Shown here: in pieces, positions 17,685 through 26,435 of the stretch
How positions within the stretch are numbered: the first letter of the stretch is position 1
Layout: every line of letters starts with the position of its first letter
From: Shiella aurantiaca
GTDB taxonomy: Bacteria > Bacteroidota > Bacteroidia > Cytophagales > Cyclobacteriaceae
Reading direction: 5' to 3'
Assembly (NCBI GenBank): GCA_030412945.1
Contig: JAUHJS010000002.1
Location: forward strand, 322,022-386,021
Length of the DNA: 64,000 nt
The notes under the pieces: generated by a model
What the model was told of the DNA's origin: nothing
The model's database searches: none
What the model saw: the letters and a program-made list of their open reading frames with translations, nothing else
Translations under genes and position numbers: made by a program

Positions 17685-18374
17685 ATGCACGATTTCCGCC
17701 AAGCGTTTACCGTATTGTATGAAGACAACCACCTGCTGCTGGTCAACAAAAAGGCGGGCATACTGGTGCAGGGCGATAAAACGGGCGATGTGCCTCTGGT
17801 GGAATACGCTAAAGAGTATGTGAAGCAAGCCTACCAAAAGCCGGGTGCTGTGTTTATGGGTTTGGTGCACCGTATCGATAGGCCGGTAAGTGGCTTGGTG
17901 GTATTGGCCAAAACCTCCAAGGCTTTGGAGCGCATGAATAAGATATTCCAGACCCGTGAAGTAAGGAAAACCTATTGGGCGGTGGTGGAAGGTGTTCCGG
18001 CTGAGGCGGAAGGTACTTTGATACAATGGCTCAAAAAAGACGAACAAAAGAATAAAACTACCGTATTCTCGCGAGAAATAGAGGGGGCGCTGCGCTCCGA
18101 ACTGAGTTATCGCTTACTCCGAATTATGGAGGGAAAAAGCCTGCTAGAGGTGCAGCCGCTCACGGGAAGGCCGCATCAGATACGGGCACAGTTGGCCTCC
18201 TTAAAATGCCCCATAGTGGGCGACCTTAAGTATGGAGCAAGCAAGGCTATGCCTGATGCCAGCATTATGCTGCATGCGCGGGCCATACGCTTTGTGCATC
18301 CGGTTAAGAAAGAAGAAATTTACCAAGAAGCACCTGTGCCTGCGCAGGGTTTGTGGCAATCGTTTACTAATTAG
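17685..18374 (+). CDS. RluA-family pseudouridine synthase
   Basis: This 229-residue enzyme isomerises uridine to pseudouridine in rRNA or tRNA. It shows the family N-terminus VLYEDNHLLLVNKKAG and the catalytic motif HRIDRPVSGL, with Asp65 in the place of the usual HRLDxxTSG. Other family motifs are VRKTYWAVVEG, GRPHQIRAQL and CPIVGDLKYG. It lacks an S4 domain, as in RluA and TruC rather than RluD. The target uridine cannot be predicted. The next gene follows after 3 bases. Confidence 0.92.
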   Translation: MHDFRQAFTVLYEDNHLLLVNKKAGILVQGDKTGDVPLVEYAKEYVKQAYQKPGAVFMGLVHRIDRPVSGLVVLAKTSKALERMNKIFQTREVRKTYWAVVEGVPAEAEGTLIQWLKKDEQKNKTTVFSREIEGALRSELSYRLLRIMEGKSLLEVQPLTGRPHQIRAQLASLKCPIVGDLKYGASKAMPDASIMLHARAIRFVHPVKKEEIYQEAPVPAQGLWQSFTN

Positions 18375-18377
18375 TCT

Positions 18378-18686
18378 ATGGAAGAACAACAGGGATTTCT
18401 CCAACGCCTGCAAGCGCGCTGGAAACTCAAAAGCCTCGTGCAAGTAGTACTTGTGTTGGTGGTGTTTGCCTGTACAGGTTTTACAGTTTTGTTCTTGAAA
18501 AGACCCATAGTATCCTATTTTAATCCGGCCAACGACAATGTGTGGTTTAGCGTAGCCTACTATGTGCTGATATTTCCTGTGTACAATGTCATCCTGCTAT
18601 TTTATGGATTTATTTTTGGTCAGTTTGAATTTTTTTGGGCATTTGAAAAAAGGTTGTTCCAGCGCTTCAAAAAGAAGAAAGATTAA
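18378..18686 (+). CDS. Small DUF6787-type membrane protein
   Basis: This 102-residue protein has a basic amphipathic N-terminus (FLQRLQARWKLKS), two membrane helices (~20-42 and ~58-80) and a basic tail (KRLFQRFKKKKD). The GQFxFFWxFEKR motif after the second helix is characteristic of the DUF6787 family of Bacteroidota as I recall it. The function is unknown. It is probably co-transcribed with the upstream pseudouridine synthase. Confidence 0.75.
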   Translation: MEEQQGFLQRLQARWKLKSLVQVVLVLVVFACTGFTVLFLKRPIVSYFNPANDNVWFSVAYYVLIFPVYNVILLFYGFIFGQFEFFWAFEKRLFQRFKKKKD

Positions 18687-18781
18687 GGCCGATTTCTCGC
18701 CAGTATTTGTAAGAATTCTCTAATTTGGAGAAGCATAAATTGATTGCTCACCGGATACGCCCAACGGGTATCGTCAAACGC

Positions 18782-20842
18782 ATGAAGAAACGAGTTCTTT
18801 TTACATTTTTATATTTCATCACCTTTACCGGATTTGCGCAAAACTACCAGTTGCTGGATAGCCTTCGTGCGCGTATGTCGGAAACTACCGGGCCCGAACT
18901 TTTTGCCGTACTCAATGATATTGGTTTTCAGTATCGCTTGAGCCATCCTGATAGCACCATTTACTATTGCAACAAAGCCTACGATTACGGTAAAAGCATT
19001 GGTTTGGAAAAGGAGCTTTCCAAACCCATCAGTTTTATTGGCCTGGCCAATGCCTATAAGGGGAATTACTCCGCCTCTTTCGATGCGCATAATCAGGCTA
19101 TTCAAATTGCTTTGCAGCAGCAGGATTCCATACAGTTGGCCTATTGCTATAATAATTTCGGCCGCCTTTTCTTTGATCAGGGCGATATGGTAAGAGCTTA
19201 CGAGCAACTGAAGCAAGCTGGTGATTTGTTTTCCTTGCTAAAAGATGAAGCGGGTTTGGCTTATGTGTACCGAAGTCTTTCGGGCTTATATGCTTCGCAA
19301 AAAGATTATGATAAGGCCATTGCCATGGCCTACAGTGCCTATGAGTTACGCTTAAATACTGGAAATCAGCGTTCTATCATTAGCTCATTAAGTGAGATCG
19401 GACAACTGTATCAGTCCATAAATGAAAATTCACAAGCCATAGAGAGTTACCGTAAGGCCGATTCTTTAGCCCGACTTATTCATGATCAAATCAGCATCGC
19501 GGAAATCAAGTTGGGGCTTGCGGAGGTGTATCTCAATACCTCTCAAATGGAGCAAGGCTATGAGGAGATTCAACAGGCGTATCAAATTATTTCTCAACTA
19601 GAGAACGTAAAGCTTAGTACAAATGCGTTTTTGCTTTTGGGGAAATACTATTTTCAAACCAACCGATTCGATAAAGCCATTTCTTATTTAACTATGGCCG
19701 TGGAAGAGGCGCAAAAAGCCTCCACTATAGCACCACAGCGTGACGCCTATTTTTATTTGGGCAAGATTTATCAGAAAAAAGGGGACGAATCGCAGGCCAA
19801 TCTTTATACCAATAAGTACCTCATACTGAACGAAACGCTTCAAAATGTGGAGCTAACTCGCCAGATTGAGCGCCTACAGTTTCAGCTGGAAATTGAAAAG
19901 AAAGAAAAGGAAAACGAACGCCTCAAAGCCAGCGAGGAGCAGAATTTATTGATTATCCAGCGTCAGCGCATTCAAAGTATCACCTTGGGTGTAGTTGCGG
20001 TTTTGGCCATTATCGTGGTGGTATTGATTTATCGGAACAATAAACGCAAAGTGGTGATGTACCACAAGCTGGCCATTCAGCGCGATGAGATTGCCCGGCA
20101 GCGTGAAGAAATTGAACACAGAAACGAAGTGCTGCAAGATCGTAACAAGGAACTGGCCGACCTAAATAATGAGAAGGATACGCTTATGAATATCGTAGCG
20201 CACGATTTAAAGGGGCCGTTGAGCCGTATTCGGGGCTTTACCGAAATCATGATGCTGGAGGGCAATCTGAGCGAAGGACAAAAGCGCTATATTATGATGA
20301 TTCGTGCTGAGGTGAAGGCCGGTAGTGAGTTGATTTTAGACTTGCTGGATGTGAACAACCTAGAGGGTAATCGGGAAGAGCTGCATATCACTAAGGTGTT
20401 TTTAGAGAATTTTCTTAGCGAGCTGGTAGCTACCCATGCCCCTGCGGCACAGGCGAAGAATATTCAAATCAAACTGAATGTGCTAGGAAAACCTCAGCCC
20501 GTTACCGATGCAGGGTTCCTCTCTCGGATGCTGGAAAATTTATTGTCCAATGCCATTAAGTTTTCCTCTCCTTCTACCTTGGTCAAGATTACCGCCTGGA
20601 GTGATGGCCCTCAGGTGAAGATCTCCTTGAAAGATGAAGGGCCGGGCTTCTCTGAGGAGGATAAAAAGTTATTGTATCAAAAGTTCAAACTGCTTTCGGC
20701 ACGCCCTACGGCCGGGGAGAGTTCTAATGGTTTGGGCTTGGCCATAGTGAAAATACTAGCCGACCGCATCAATGCGCGCATCGAGCTGAATTCTTCCTTG
20801 GGCAATGGTTCGGAGTTTATCATTACCTTACCTATGGTGTAA
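18782..20842 (+). CDS. TPR-repeat sensor histidine kinase
   Basis: This protein of about 686 residues has a signal peptide ending GFAQN, about seven tetratricopeptide repeats (residues ~60-370; for example ADSLARLIHDQISIAEIKLG), one membrane helix near 400-425 and a coiled coil (IARQREEIEHRNEVLQDRN). The HisKA domain has phosphoacceptor His near 473 in NIVAHDLKGPLSR, and the HATPase has ENLLSNAIKF and NGLGLAIVKI. The TPR part would be periplasmic and may bind peptides or proteins. No response regulator is encoded nearby. ATG 18782 gives a proper signal peptide, unlike an in-frame TTG at 18725. Confidence 0.9.
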   Translation: MKKRVLFTFLYFITFTGFAQNYQLLDSLRARMSETTGPELFAVLNDIGFQYRLSHPDSTIYYCNKAYDYGKSIGLEKELSKPISFIGLANAYKGNYSASFDAHNQAIQIALQQQDSIQLAYCYNNFGRLFFDQGDMVRAYEQLKQAGDLFSLLKDEAGLAYVYRSLSGLYASQKDYDKAIAMAYSAYELRLNTGNQRSIISSLSEIGQLYQSINENSQAIESYRKADSLARLIHDQISIAEIKLGLAEVYLNTSQMEQGYEEIQQAYQIISQLENVKLSTNAFLLLGKYYFQTNRFDKAISYLTMAVEEAQKASTIAPQRDAYFYLGKIYQKKGDESQANLYTNKYLILNETLQNVELTRQIERLQFQLEIEKKEKENERLKASEEQNLLIIQRQRIQSITLGVVAVLAIIVVVLIYRNNKRKVVMYHKLAIQRDEIARQREEIEHRNEVLQDRNKELADLNNEKDTLMNIVAHDLKGPLSRIRGFTEIMMLEGNLSEGQKRYIMMIRAEVKAGSELILDLLDVNNLEGNREELHITKVFLENFLSELVATHAPAAQAKNIQIKLNVLGKPQPVTDAGFLSRMLENLLSNAIKFSSPSTLVKITAWSDGPQVKISLKDEGPGFSEEDKKLLYQKFKLLSARPTAGESSNGLGLAIVKILADRINARIELNSSLGNGSEFIITLPMV

Positions 20843-21910
20843 TTACACTAGCCTTTTCTCGATATAATTGGAATTCATAAGGCTGAGCGCACCCATGTAT
20901 TTCATGTGAAAGGGGATCGTGCCACCCACTTTGTATCCGGTTTCATTCTTCCCAAGGTCAAGCACAAGCATATCCGAACTGGCGCCTACAATATCGAAAG
21001 GATAATCGCTGATAAGGTATTTCGGGTCGATGTCGAGCAAGCCAATGTCCAAAATCGCCCGGTACGACATTTTACCAAATTCATTAGGGTCAATCTCCAT
21101 CAGTTCGCCTTGCGGATTAGCGGCCAATTCACCAATCGGCACGGTTGGTTTCTCCGTAATTTCAATAATCTCGGCATGAAGCTCAAAAACATCGGCATGC
21201 ATGCCTTCTATCGTTTTTTCTTCAAACAAATCAGCCCCAAAATACAAGGTTTCCCCAATACGAAAATGATTGATGCCTTGCGGTATCTGGTGGCGCATCA
21301 GCAAAGGTATAGTCACCGAAGTCCCTCCCGATATCCAAGGGATTTTTTTATTGAACTTCAATTCAATGATTTGCTTGTAGAGGCTTAGTTGTATCAATTT
21401 ATCCTGTGAGGGCATTACGCCATGCAGGCAGTTGAGGTTGGTGCCCAGTCCTATGATTTGGAGATTGGGTAGTTCAAATACTTTAGCGTAAAAATCCACC
21501 AAGTGGTCGCCCATCACGCCTTCGCGAAGGTCTCCGGTTTCCACCATGATAATCACCTTATGTTCCTTGTTTTGCTTCACTGCTTCATCGGAAAGCATTT
21601 TCATCGTGAAATACTCGGTATTTAAGCTCACATCGGCATATTGAATAATCTGCGGGATGCTCCGCTTGGCGGCAGGCTTAATGTATACCGTTTGGATGTT
21701 GGGATTCAGCTTCTTGATCGCTTTCAGATTGCTGATGCGCGAATCATGAATCTCGTTAATGCCCAAAGAAATCAGTTCTTTGAGGTACAAAGGGTTGCCA
21801 CAGAGCATTTTCGATACGATGCCCCATTCCAAGCCATGCTGCTGGAAAAGGGTTTGTAAGAACTCGAAATTATGCTTGAGTTTATCGCGGTATAGATTAA
21901 TATAAGCCAT
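20843..21910 (-). CDS. Alanine/ornithine racemase-family PLP enzyme
   Basis: This 355-residue fold-type III PLP enzyme has an N-terminal barrel with the PLP lysine in GIVSKMLCGNP (Lys34). Conserved NEIHDSRISNL and VETGDLREGV motifs follow, and a C-terminal beta domain has HFRIGETLYFG. Its pattern fits the alanine/ornithine racemase group (YhfX/Orr) rather than classical Alr, because the second catalytic tyrosine region differs. It probably interconverts L and D forms of an amino acid. It is the last gene of a minus-strand operon with a GNAT acetyltransferase (gap 21 bases) and an SSS symporter, which suggests uptake and processing of one compound. The stop abuts that of the TPR kinase. Confidence 0.82.
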   Translation of the reverse strand: MAYINLYRDKLKHNFEFLQTLFQQHGLEWGIVSKMLCGNPLYLKELISLGINEIHDSRISNLKAIKKLNPNIQTVYIKPAAKRSIPQIIQYADVSLNTEYFTMKMLSDEAVKQNKEHKVIIMVETGDLREGVMGDHLVDFYAKVFELPNLQIIGLGTNLNCLHGVMPSQDKLIQLSLYKQIIELKFNKKIPWISGGTSVTIPLLMRHQIPQGINHFRIGETLYFGADLFEEKTIEGMHADVFELHAEIIEITEKPTVPIGELAANPQGELMEIDPNEFGKMSYRAILDIGLLDIDPKYLISDYPFDIVGASSDMLVLDLGKNETGYKVGGTIPFHMKYMGALSLMNSNYIEKRLV

Positions 21911-21931
21911 TTGGAGGAATATTGATGGAAC

Positions 21932-22396
21932 TTAGGATTTGTTGAGACGCATCTCAAGGTACTTGTTGGTGAAGCCCAATTTCTCGTATAGCTTACGGGC
22001 CGGATTGTCAGGCTCCACGTGCAGCGCAATGTTTCCATTGGCCATCTCAATGGCTTTTTCCATAAGCTGCTTGCCAATGCCCATGCCGCGGGTTTTGCCA
22101 TGTACGGCTATGTATACCAAAATGTTTTCGGGAATATAGCCCGACATGCCCGTATGGTTAATCACCACTGCACCTACTAGTTCAGCGTTTTGGCGTGCCA
22201 TCATCACAAATCCGCCTTGGTGGCGCGTGTTGTCGAGGGCATAATCAAGGCATTTCATAATGTCCTCCTTCTTGTCACCGTATTGTTCAAGATGGACAAA
22301 AAGGAAGTCTGCAATCTCGTTTTTTTGCAGAAAAGTAGCGTTGTCGATGGCCGTAAGGGCCTCAAAGTGTAGGGTAGGATGTAGTGTGCTTGTCAT
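21932..22396 (-). CDS. GNAT-family N-acetyltransferase
   Basis: This 154-residue enzyme transfers acetyl from acetyl-CoA to an amine. The acetyl-CoA loop is seen in KTRGMGIGKQLMEKA, and the C-terminal PARKLYEKLGF is typical. An in-frame start at 22459 would extend it by 21 residues into the symporter gene; ATG 22396 (MTSTLHP) is preferred and still overlaps the symporter 3' end by 35 bases. The overlap suggests coupled translation with the symporter and racemase. The substrate is unknown. Confidence 0.85.
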   Translation of the reverse strand: MTSTLHPTLHFEALTAIDNATFLQKNEIADFLFVHLEQYGDKKEDIMKCLDYALDNTRHQGGFVMMARQNAELVGAVVINHTGMSGYIPENILVYIAVHGKTRGMGIGKQLMEKAIEMANGNIALHVEPDNPARKLYEKLGFTNKYLEMRLNKS

Positions 22397-23807
22397 AAGA
22401 AAATCGTGAAATAATAAAATATAATAAGGCCGAGATGCTGATGCCGAAGAGGTTGGCATCTAGGCCAAAAGGCAATGCAATTTGCCCAAGACTCAATACT
22501 AAAGTAGTGGCACCCCCCGAAAGCATTGCCACCAAGGCGGCTAAGGACGAATGGCGTTTGCCCCATAAGGCTACCAAAAGCGGAACAAATAAGCCCGAAA
22601 CCATAAAGGCATAGCTGTATAGCATCAAACTCAGCACATTGGTCATCCGGCTGGCGAGCCATAAGGCTAAAATCCCGATAAGTAAGGTCATCAGTTGCGA
22701 TAAGCGCATAAGGCTTTTGTCGCTGATATCGCCCAAAAGCGGATGCAAGAGATCGCTTACCACATTGCCGCTAGCGGCCATCAGGCAAGAATCGGCTGTG
22801 CTTAGAATGGCCGAAAAGTAAGCTGACAGCATCAGTCCCATAATACCAAAGGGCAGAATCGTACTCAAAAGCATGGGCAATCCTTTTTCGGGGTCTATTG
22901 TGCCGCCATCAATTAAATGATTGAGCATACCTTGCTCAGTGGCTACTTTGGCCATTAGGCCGAGGAATACACCCATAAATGCCATGATGGGCCATTCAAA
23001 CAGTCCGGCAATAAACCATGCCTTTCGTGCCGACTGCACATCGCGTGAGGCAAAAATCCGTTGGTAGAGGGTCATACCGACAAACCAAATAGGAATGATG
23101 GTCAGCCCCCAGTTGACAAGGTTTTGCCACGTAAGATTACTCATAGAGAAATATTCCCGAGGCAGCGTAGAACTAATGCCTTCCCATCCGCCTACGGCAT
23201 AGTACGACATAGGGATGCCAATAAACAGCAAACCCGCCATCAAAATAATCCACTGGATAGTATCTGTATAAATTACCGCTTTAATGCCGCCCATTACCGT
23301 GTAAATAATGGCAATAGCGCCCATAATCCATAAGGCATGCTGCATACTCAGCTCCGGAAAAGTGCCTGAGGCCAGTTTGGCGCCCGCCAGTATTTGCGAA
23401 CTGGTGAAGCCGATATACCCGATGCCGGAAATAAGTGCGGCTGCTAATGCAACTTTCTTATTATAGAAATGTGCAAAGATTTGTGGGAACGTGTAAAGAT
23501 TTTGTAAGGCAGGATGCGCTTTTACTTTCGGGATAAGAAAAACGGCCGCCAACCAAGCGCCTAATAGTCCGGTGAAGAGCATCCACGAACCGGAAAGGCC
23601 CATCATAAAACCGAGTCCACCGAGGCCGATGCTAAACCCGCCTCCCACATCGGTTGCCACTACCGATAGGCCTATATGCCAGCTTCCCATACTTCGGCCG
23701 CCTACATAATAGTCGTCCATGCCTTCGTTTTTGCGCATAAAGTATACGCCCACGCCCAACATGGCCAGCATGTAGACGATAAATATACTGAGGTCAATAA
23801 AGTGCAT
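22362..23807 (-). CDS. Sodium:solute symporter (SSS family)
   Basis: This 481-residue transporter of the PutP/SSF type has about 13 membrane helices. Recognisable segments are DYYVGGRSMGSW after helix 1, ATDVGGGFSIGLGGLGF in the substrate/Na site helix, and SAYFSAILSTADSCLMAASGN, which matches the conserved SSF signature helix. It imports an unidentified solute with sodium and is the first gene of the operon with the GNAT and racemase genes. Upstream, 23808-23909, two short inverted repeats may be operators. Confidence 0.92.
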   Translation of the reverse strand: MHFIDLSIFIVYMLAMLGVGVYFMRKNEGMDDYYVGGRSMGSWHIGLSVVATDVGGGFSIGLGGLGFMMGLSGSWMLFTGLLGAWLAAVFLIPKVKAHPALQNLYTFPQIFAHFYNKKVALAAALISGIGYIGFTSSQILAGAKLASGTFPELSMQHALWIMGAIAIIYTVMGGIKAVIYTDTIQWIILMAGLLFIGIPMSYYAVGGWEGISSTLPREYFSMSNLTWQNLVNWGLTIIPIWFVGMTLYQRIFASRDVQSARKAWFIAGLFEWPIMAFMGVFLGLMAKVATEQGMLNHLIDGGTIDPEKGLPMLLSTILPFGIMGLMLSAYFSAILSTADSCLMAASGNVVSDLLHPLLGDISDKSLMRLSQLMTLLIGILALWLASRMTNVLSLMLYSYAFMVSGLFVPLLVALWGKRHSSLAALVAMLSGGATTLVLSLGQIALPFGLDANLFGISISALLYFIISRFSYDKHTTSYPTL

Positions 23808-23833
23808 TAAAATTTGTGTAGAAGTTAAAAATC

Positions 23834-23897
23834 CGATAAAGTGACATTATCGATTCAATAAACGGCTTATTGCTATAAATTGTTTGTACAGAAACAA
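23834..23897. promoter_or_regulatory. Two short inverted repeats upstream of the SSS symporter operon
   Basis: CGATAA-N7-TTATCG (23834-23852) and TTGTTT-N6-AAACAA (23880-23897) lie between marR and the symporter start. Each is a short dyad suited to a dimeric regulator such as the neighbouring MarR protein. This is inference from position; the arms are short enough to arise by chance. Confidence 0.3.
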
Positions 23898-23909
23898 AAT
23901 TAACAAAAA

Positions 23910-24389
23910 TTAGTCAGAAAGTGAAATTTGGGTACTTAGCAGGCTGGAAGCTTCCGGATCTACGATTTCTAAGTATTTGATTAACAGTTCCAAGCCTTCT
24001 TCAATCTTGCGCACATCCTCCTTGGGCGCTTGCTGGAGTTTGGTGAGGAGTTTTTCCTGCATCAGTCCGGGGGTGCGGTCTATGCTTTGCTTGCCGGCTT
24101 TGGTGAGCACCACTAGTATTCCTCTTTTGTCATCGGGTTTGGGGGTGCGCGCTACCAATCCCTTTTTCTCCAGTCGGTCGATAATGCCCGTTACGGTGCT
24201 GGTATTGAGGTGCAGTTGCTTGGAGAGGTCTTTATGACTGGCGGTGAAATTAGGGGTATTTTTAAGCTGGGTAAGCAGTATCATTTGCGGAATGCTCATT
24301 CCGTAATTTTTCTCAATACGCTTCGATTCCAGATCGAGCGACCGGATGATTTTGCGGATATTGGTTATGATTTGATCGCCACTTTGCAT
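23910..24389 (-). CDS. MarR-family transcriptional regulator
   Basis: This 159-residue dimeric winged-helix regulator has the DNA-recognition part HKDLSKQLHLNTSTVTGIID, followed by the wing RLEKKGLVARTPKPDDKRG, both typical of MarR. The flanking helices would form the dimer and a pocket for small phenolic or other ligands. It sits between the aldo/keto reductase (upstream, same strand) and the symporter operon (downstream, same strand), so either could be its target. Its leader contains the terminator-like hairpin at 24398-24424. Confidence 0.92.
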   Translation of the reverse strand: MQSGDQIITNIRKIIRSLDLESKRIEKNYGMSIPQMILLTQLKNTPNFTASHKDLSKQLHLNTSTVTGIIDRLEKKGLVARTPKPDDKRGILVVLTKAGKQSIDRTPGLMQEKLLTKLQQAPKEDVRKIEEGLELLIKYLEIVDPEASSLLSTQISLSD

Positions 24390-24397
24390 AAAAAGGA

Positions 24398-24424
24398 AAC
24401 ACCTTTGCCAGAGACAAAGGTGTT
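24398..24424 (-). terminator. Hairpin terminator of the aldo/keto reductase, in the marR leader
   Basis: A 10-bp perfect stem AACACCTTTG/CAAAGGTGTT with a 7-base loop is followed on the minus strand by TTTCCTTTTT. It starts 8 bases after the reductase stop and ends 9 bases before the marR ATG. The distal arm also reads CACCTTTG, close to a -7 element, so it may double as the marR promoter. Confidence 0.65.
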
Positions 24425-24431
24425 AATTAAT

Positions 24432-25421
24432 TTAAAAAACCACAATTTTTGGTTTGTTCTGAAGGATTTCCTCAATGCGCTCCATAGCATCATCGGTCAG
24501 CAAATCCTTGTGCTGCAAGCTGCTCAGGTTATCTTGAAGCTGAGAGGTTTTAGAGGCGCCCAAAATCACTGTGCTTACATTCGGGTTTTTCAAGCACCAC
24601 AGCAAGGCCATGTGTACAAGGCTCATGCCCAACTCATTGGCCAGATTGCCCAATTGTTTCACTTTTTCAATGCGCTCTTTAGCCCCTTCTCCGGTGAGGC
24701 GTTCTTTCAACCAATCAAGGCCTTCCAGTTCTGCACGGGTATTGCCGGGCAGCTTGCCATCATTGTATTTTCCGGTAAGTAAGCCGGAGGCTAAAGGCGA
24801 CCAAATGGTAGTTCCTAAGCCAATATCCTGAAACAGGCGATGGTATTCCTTTTCAAAGCGCTCGCGGTGAAACATATTGTATTGGGGTTGTTCCATGGTA
24901 GGCGGTACCAAATTGTATTGGCGGGCTACACTATAGGCTTCCTGAATTTCCTGCGCGCTCCATTCTGAAGTGCCCCAGTATAAGACCTTTCCTTGGGCGA
25001 TGAGGTCGCTCATGGCACGCACGGTTTCTTCAATAGGTGTATTGAGGTCGGGGCGGTGGCAATAGTATAAATCCAAATAATCTACTTGCAGGCGCTTAAG
25101 GGCCGCATGGCAGGCCTCTATCACGTGTTTGCGGCTCAATCCTTTTTGGTTTGGCTTATCGCCTCCCCAGTACACTTTACTGGAAACCACAAAGGTGTCG
25201 CGGCTCCAGCCCATTTTTTTGAGGATATTGCCCATCACAATCTCCGATTGCCCGTTGGCATATACTTCGGCATTGTCGAAAAAGTTGATACCTGCATCAT
25301 AGGCTATTTTCATGCATTCTTCGGCTACTGTGTCGCCTACTTGTAGGCCAAAGGTGAGCCACGAACCAAAGGAGTATTCACTTACTAGCAGGCCCGAGCG
25401 GCCCAGTCGTCTGTATTCCAT
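24432..25421 (-). CDS. Aldo/keto reductase (voltage-gated K+ channel beta-subunit-like)
   Basis: This 329-residue NADPH-dependent reductase of carbonyl compounds has the catalytic tetrad Asp49 and Tyr54 (FFDNAEVYANGQSE), Lys82 (VVSSKVYW) and His122 (LYYCHRPD). Sequence features such as SFGSWLTFG and TTIWSPLASGLLTGKY match the YghZ/Kv-beta branch. The physiological substrate is unknown; family members detoxify methylglyoxal and other aldehydes. It is followed by a terminator and then marR on the same strand. Confidence 0.93.
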   Translation of the reverse strand: MEYRRLGRSGLLVSEYSFGSWLTFGLQVGDTVAEECMKIAYDAGINFFDNAEVYANGQSEIVMGNILKKMGWSRDTFVVSSKVYWGGDKPNQKGLSRKHVIEACHAALKRLQVDYLDLYYCHRPDLNTPIEETVRAMSDLIAQGKVLYWGTSEWSAQEIQEAYSVARQYNLVPPTMEQPQYNMFHRERFEKEYHRLFQDIGLGTTIWSPLASGLLTGKYNDGKLPGNTRAELEGLDWLKERLTGEGAKERIEKVKQLGNLANELGMSLVHMALLWCLKNPNVSTVILGASKTSQLQDNLSSLQHKDLLTDDAMERIEEILQNKPKIVVF

Positions 25422-25504
25422 ATCGTCTTGTTTTTAATTCTAGTATAGGCAACTTATTTTGCCGAAAGAAAGTTAAACATGAGCGTAATAAAATCAGATT
25501 TTTT

Positions 25505-26011
25505 ATGAAGTTACCTTTTTTCTTAAAAACCCTTCCTGTGATTGTGCTATTGGTAGTGGGCTTTGCGATGTTCTGTCAGGCACAAAATACCTTAGATGAA
25601 GAGCGTTTTATGTCCTTAAAACTTACCAATGAAAAGGGCACGCAAGCCGTGGCCGATTGGAATACCGAAATCAATGCGCAAAAGGTAGTGTTCTTCTGGG
25701 CCACCTGGTGCAAGCCTTGCATCATGGAGATGGAGGCGGTACACGAGGCCGTTCAGAAAGGAAAAATCAGTGCCGATAAAGTGCATTTTATTACCTACGA
25801 ACCTATCAATAAAGTACAAGCCTTTTTAGAAAAGCGCTCGCTTCAAGGCTTGCAGGTGTACACCATGGATGCTCAGCTGATTGATTTGGGCATACAAAGT
25901 ATTCCGTTTGCTGCGGTGCTGAATGAAAAAGGGGAGATGGTACAGTCAGAAACGGGCTATCGCTCCAATGCCCATACCGTGAGTTTCGTAAAGAAATACG
26001 TGGAATATTAA
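25505..26011 (+). CDS. Exported thioredoxin-like protein (TlpA type)
   Basis: This 168-residue protein has a signal peptide (residues ~1-26, ending FCQAQ) and a thioredoxin fold with the redox motif FFWATWCKPC (Cys69, Cys72). A cis-proline follows in GIQSIPFAAVLNEKG. It probably acts outside the cytoplasm to reduce or rearrange disulphides, possibly for cytochrome maturation. It is shorter than typical TlpA-like proteins with an N-terminal DUF4369 domain. It is a single gene with no operon partner. Confidence 0.88.
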   Translation: MKLPFFLKTLPVIVLLVVGFAMFCQAQNTLDEERFMSLKLTNEKGTQAVADWNTEINAQKVVFFWATWCKPCIMEMEAVHEAVQKGKISADKVHFITYEPINKVQAFLEKRSLQGLQVYTMDAQLIDLGIQSIPFAAVLNEKGEMVQSETGYRSNAHTVSFVKKYVEY

Positions 26012-26079
26012 TGAGTAATTCTTACATTTCGTTCCTAACAAAGAAATAATTAGGAAACTCGAACAACTTAGATTGTATT

Positions 26080-26093
26080 CTTATAGCTATAAG
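26080..26093. repeat. Perfect 14-bp palindrome CTTATAGCTATAAG
   Basis: This complete palindrome lies in the AT-rich region (26012-26198) upstream of the DUF2335 cassette. Part of it (TAGCTATAA) recurs at 26189-26197 next to the first start codon. It could be an operator. Confidence 0.4.
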
Positions 26094-26156
26094 AGGTTAA
26101 AGAGGGAAGTCTTTACTTGTTTGGGTGTTATGAATCAATTTTCTTGTAATATTATC

Positions 26157-26180
26157 TTATCTGTTATTACTAACAGATAA
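26157..26180. promoter_or_regulatory. 10-bp inverted repeat upstream of the DUF2335 cassette
   Basis: TTATCTGTTA and TAACAGATAA form a perfect inverted repeat around a TTAC centre, ending 18 bases before the ATG at 26199. The position between promoter region and start suggests an operator; there is no T-tract to make it a terminator. Confidence 0.5.
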
Positions 26181-26198
26181 TAATAAAGTAGCTATAAA

Positions 26199-26435
26199 AT
26201 GAAAAAGAATAGACGTTACAGAACAGATTTTTTGTTTCCTACTCCATCATTTTTGTTGGGCGCAGGAAGTGTTTTTAATGTAGCTGGTAAATATTTTGAG
26301 TTCAATACATCTTCTTCTAGTTCAGAAGCAGATTTGAAGGCAATTATGTCAGACTGGGGGATTGTAGGGCAAGATATTCGTAATGCTAAGGATAAAATAG
26401 CGGCTGATTTAAAGGTGTTAACAGAGCAGAAATGA
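26199..26435 (+). CDS. Small hypothetical protein paired with DUF2335 protein
   Basis: This 78-residue protein has a basic N-terminus (KKNRRYRTDF), a glycine-containing hydrophobic stretch (PSFLLGAGSVFNVAGKYF) and a polar helical C-terminus (DWGIVGQDIRNAKDKIAADL). I do not recognise a named domain. Small proteins with the same layout (LGxGSxxNxxGxYF, then SDWxxVGxDI) are, as I recall, found upstream of DUF2335 genes elsewhere. The stop overlaps the start of the DUF2335 gene by 4 bases (ATGA), so the two are a translational unit. Composition is richer in AT than the neighbouring genes, suggesting recent transfer. Confidence 0.65.
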   Translation: MKKNRRYRTDFLFPTPSFLLGAGSVFNVAGKYFEFNTSSSSSEADLKAIMSDWGIVGQDIRNAKDKIAADLKVLTEQK

